Source: Rhodohalobacter barkolensis (lineage in GTDB: Bacteria; Bacteroidota; Rhodothermia; Balneolales; Balneolaceae). Taken from it: 64,000 bases of DNA. The position numbers were made by a program, and so were the translations under genes. The notes under the pieces are model-generated. The model had not been told where the DNA came from. It did not search any database and was given only the letters and a program-made list of their open reading frames with translations. The stretch covers positions 372,001 through 436,000 of the forward strand of contig NZ_PISP01000001.1 in assembly GCF_002834295.1 (NCBI RefSeq). The letters are read 5' to 3'. Positions 63,747 to 64,000 of this stretch are shown one piece after another (the first letter of the stretch is position 1; every line of letters begins with the position of its first letter).

Positions 63747-64000
63747 TTAATTTTCAAGGTCATAAACCCGAACGTAGTCCACCATCATGGTTTGTGGAAA
63801 AGGAGTAAGGGATGTAGGAGAGCCTACAAATGTTCCGCCAACCGCTACGTTCAGGATGATATAAAATGTATTGTCATTGAATACCCATTCTCCGTTGACA
63901 TCTTCAGGAGTGATGGTATTGTAAAGGATATCGTCTACATAGTACCTGATAAAATCGGGTCCCCACTCAATGGCAAAAATATGAAATTCAGTATCAAATC
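63747..64000 (-). CDS. GH16 laminarinase, C-terminal fragment
   Basis: The minus strand is open from the window edge to a TAA at 63747-63749, giving the last 83-84 residues. They read DTEFHIFAIEWGPDFIRYYV, then LYNTI, NVAVGGTF and FPQTMMVDYVRVYDLEN in order. This is the terminal half of the GH16 jelly roll, including the strand pair after the catalytic cleft; the catalytic ExDxxE lies off the window. The Asn-Val-Ala-Val-Gly-Gly stretch and DYVRVY end are typical of beta-1,3-glucanases. It is the first visible gene of the leftward glucan operon, 31 bp before the phosphorylase-like gene. Confidence 0.88.
   Translation of the reverse strand, partial: FDTEFHIFAIEWGPDFIRYYVDDILYNTITPEDVNGEWVFNDNTFYIILNVAVGGTFVGSPTSLTPFPQTMMVDYVRVYDLEN

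Noticed and set aside
1-64000. CRISPR arrays, prophage, tRNA or rRNA genes
   Set aside because: No regularly spaced direct repeats, phage structural or integrase genes, or cloverleaf-like sequences were recognised by eye; a tRNAscan or minced run would be decisive.

Overview
The window reads as chromosomal DNA of a free-living, aerobic, menaquinone-using Gram-negative bacterium. The likely group is Balneolota/Rhodothermota or a close Bacteroidota relative. This is inferred from the gene families, because no rRNA gene is present: alternative complex III linked to an A2-type caa3 oxidase as in Rhodothermus, a type III glutamine synthetase, DUF4402 surface subunits, and a beta-1,3-glucan (laminarin-type) locus typical of marine heterotrophs. 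Base composition is moderately AT-rich, genes are packed into operons, and several genes appear to start with TTG or GTG. No tRNA, rRNA, CRISPR array, prophage or insertion sequence was recognised.

Layout. 1-4.7 kb holds the end of an ABC ATPase gene, a plant-type ferredoxin-NADP reductase, a catalytically degenerate sugar-transferase homologue, and a BrkB/YihY - class V aminotransferase - DUF502 group. 4.8-11.1 kb holds alaS and the pyruvate dehydrogenase genes pdhA, pdhB and pdhC, closed by a clear terminator. 11.4-19.5 kb is a chaperone-usher-like surface-fibre locus: three minor DUF4402-like subunits, a putative major subunit followed by an intrinsic terminator, a PapD-like chaperone, and a 1460-residue usher-like protein carrying about six SPOR-like repeats. 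A fifth subunit-like gene faces it. 19.6-23.1 kb is menA-menC-menE. 23.3-31.4 kb carries type III glutamine synthetase, a bacterial homologue of tRNA-queuosine mannosyltransferase, a 218-bp MITE-like element, dnaB, a family 4 uracil-DNA glycosylase and an M28 peptidase. 31.5-35.8 kb has a giant coiled-coil membrane protein and a metallo-beta-lactamase-fold hydrolase.

35.9-49.1 kb is one long leftward respiratory operon, actABCDEF - HTH/membrane protein - SCO - ctaC-ctaD-ctaE-COX4. It encodes menaquinol oxidation by alternative complex III and oxygen reduction by the caa3 oxidase. A DUF420 (CtaM-like) assembly gene diverges from it. MenACE supply the quinone that ActABCDEF would oxidise.

50.1-64 kb is a beta-glucan utilisation locus transcribed leftward: GH16 laminarinase (partial), GH149-like beta-1,3-glucan phosphorylase, GH17 lipoprotein, GH30 lipoprotein, an MFS sugar transporter fused to a GH17 domain, and two more soluble GH17 enzymes. 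A membrane-spanning Y_Y_Y/LuxR-HTH regulator without kinase lies at its far end. The implied flow is extracellular and periplasmic trimming by GH16, GH17 and GH30, then import by the MFS protein, then cytoplasmic hydrolysis by GH17 enzymes (one tethered to the transporter) and phosphorolysis by the GH149-like enzyme.

The two most unusual architectures are the usher-SPOR fusion at 11810-16192 and the transporter-glycosidase fusion at 54898-57249.
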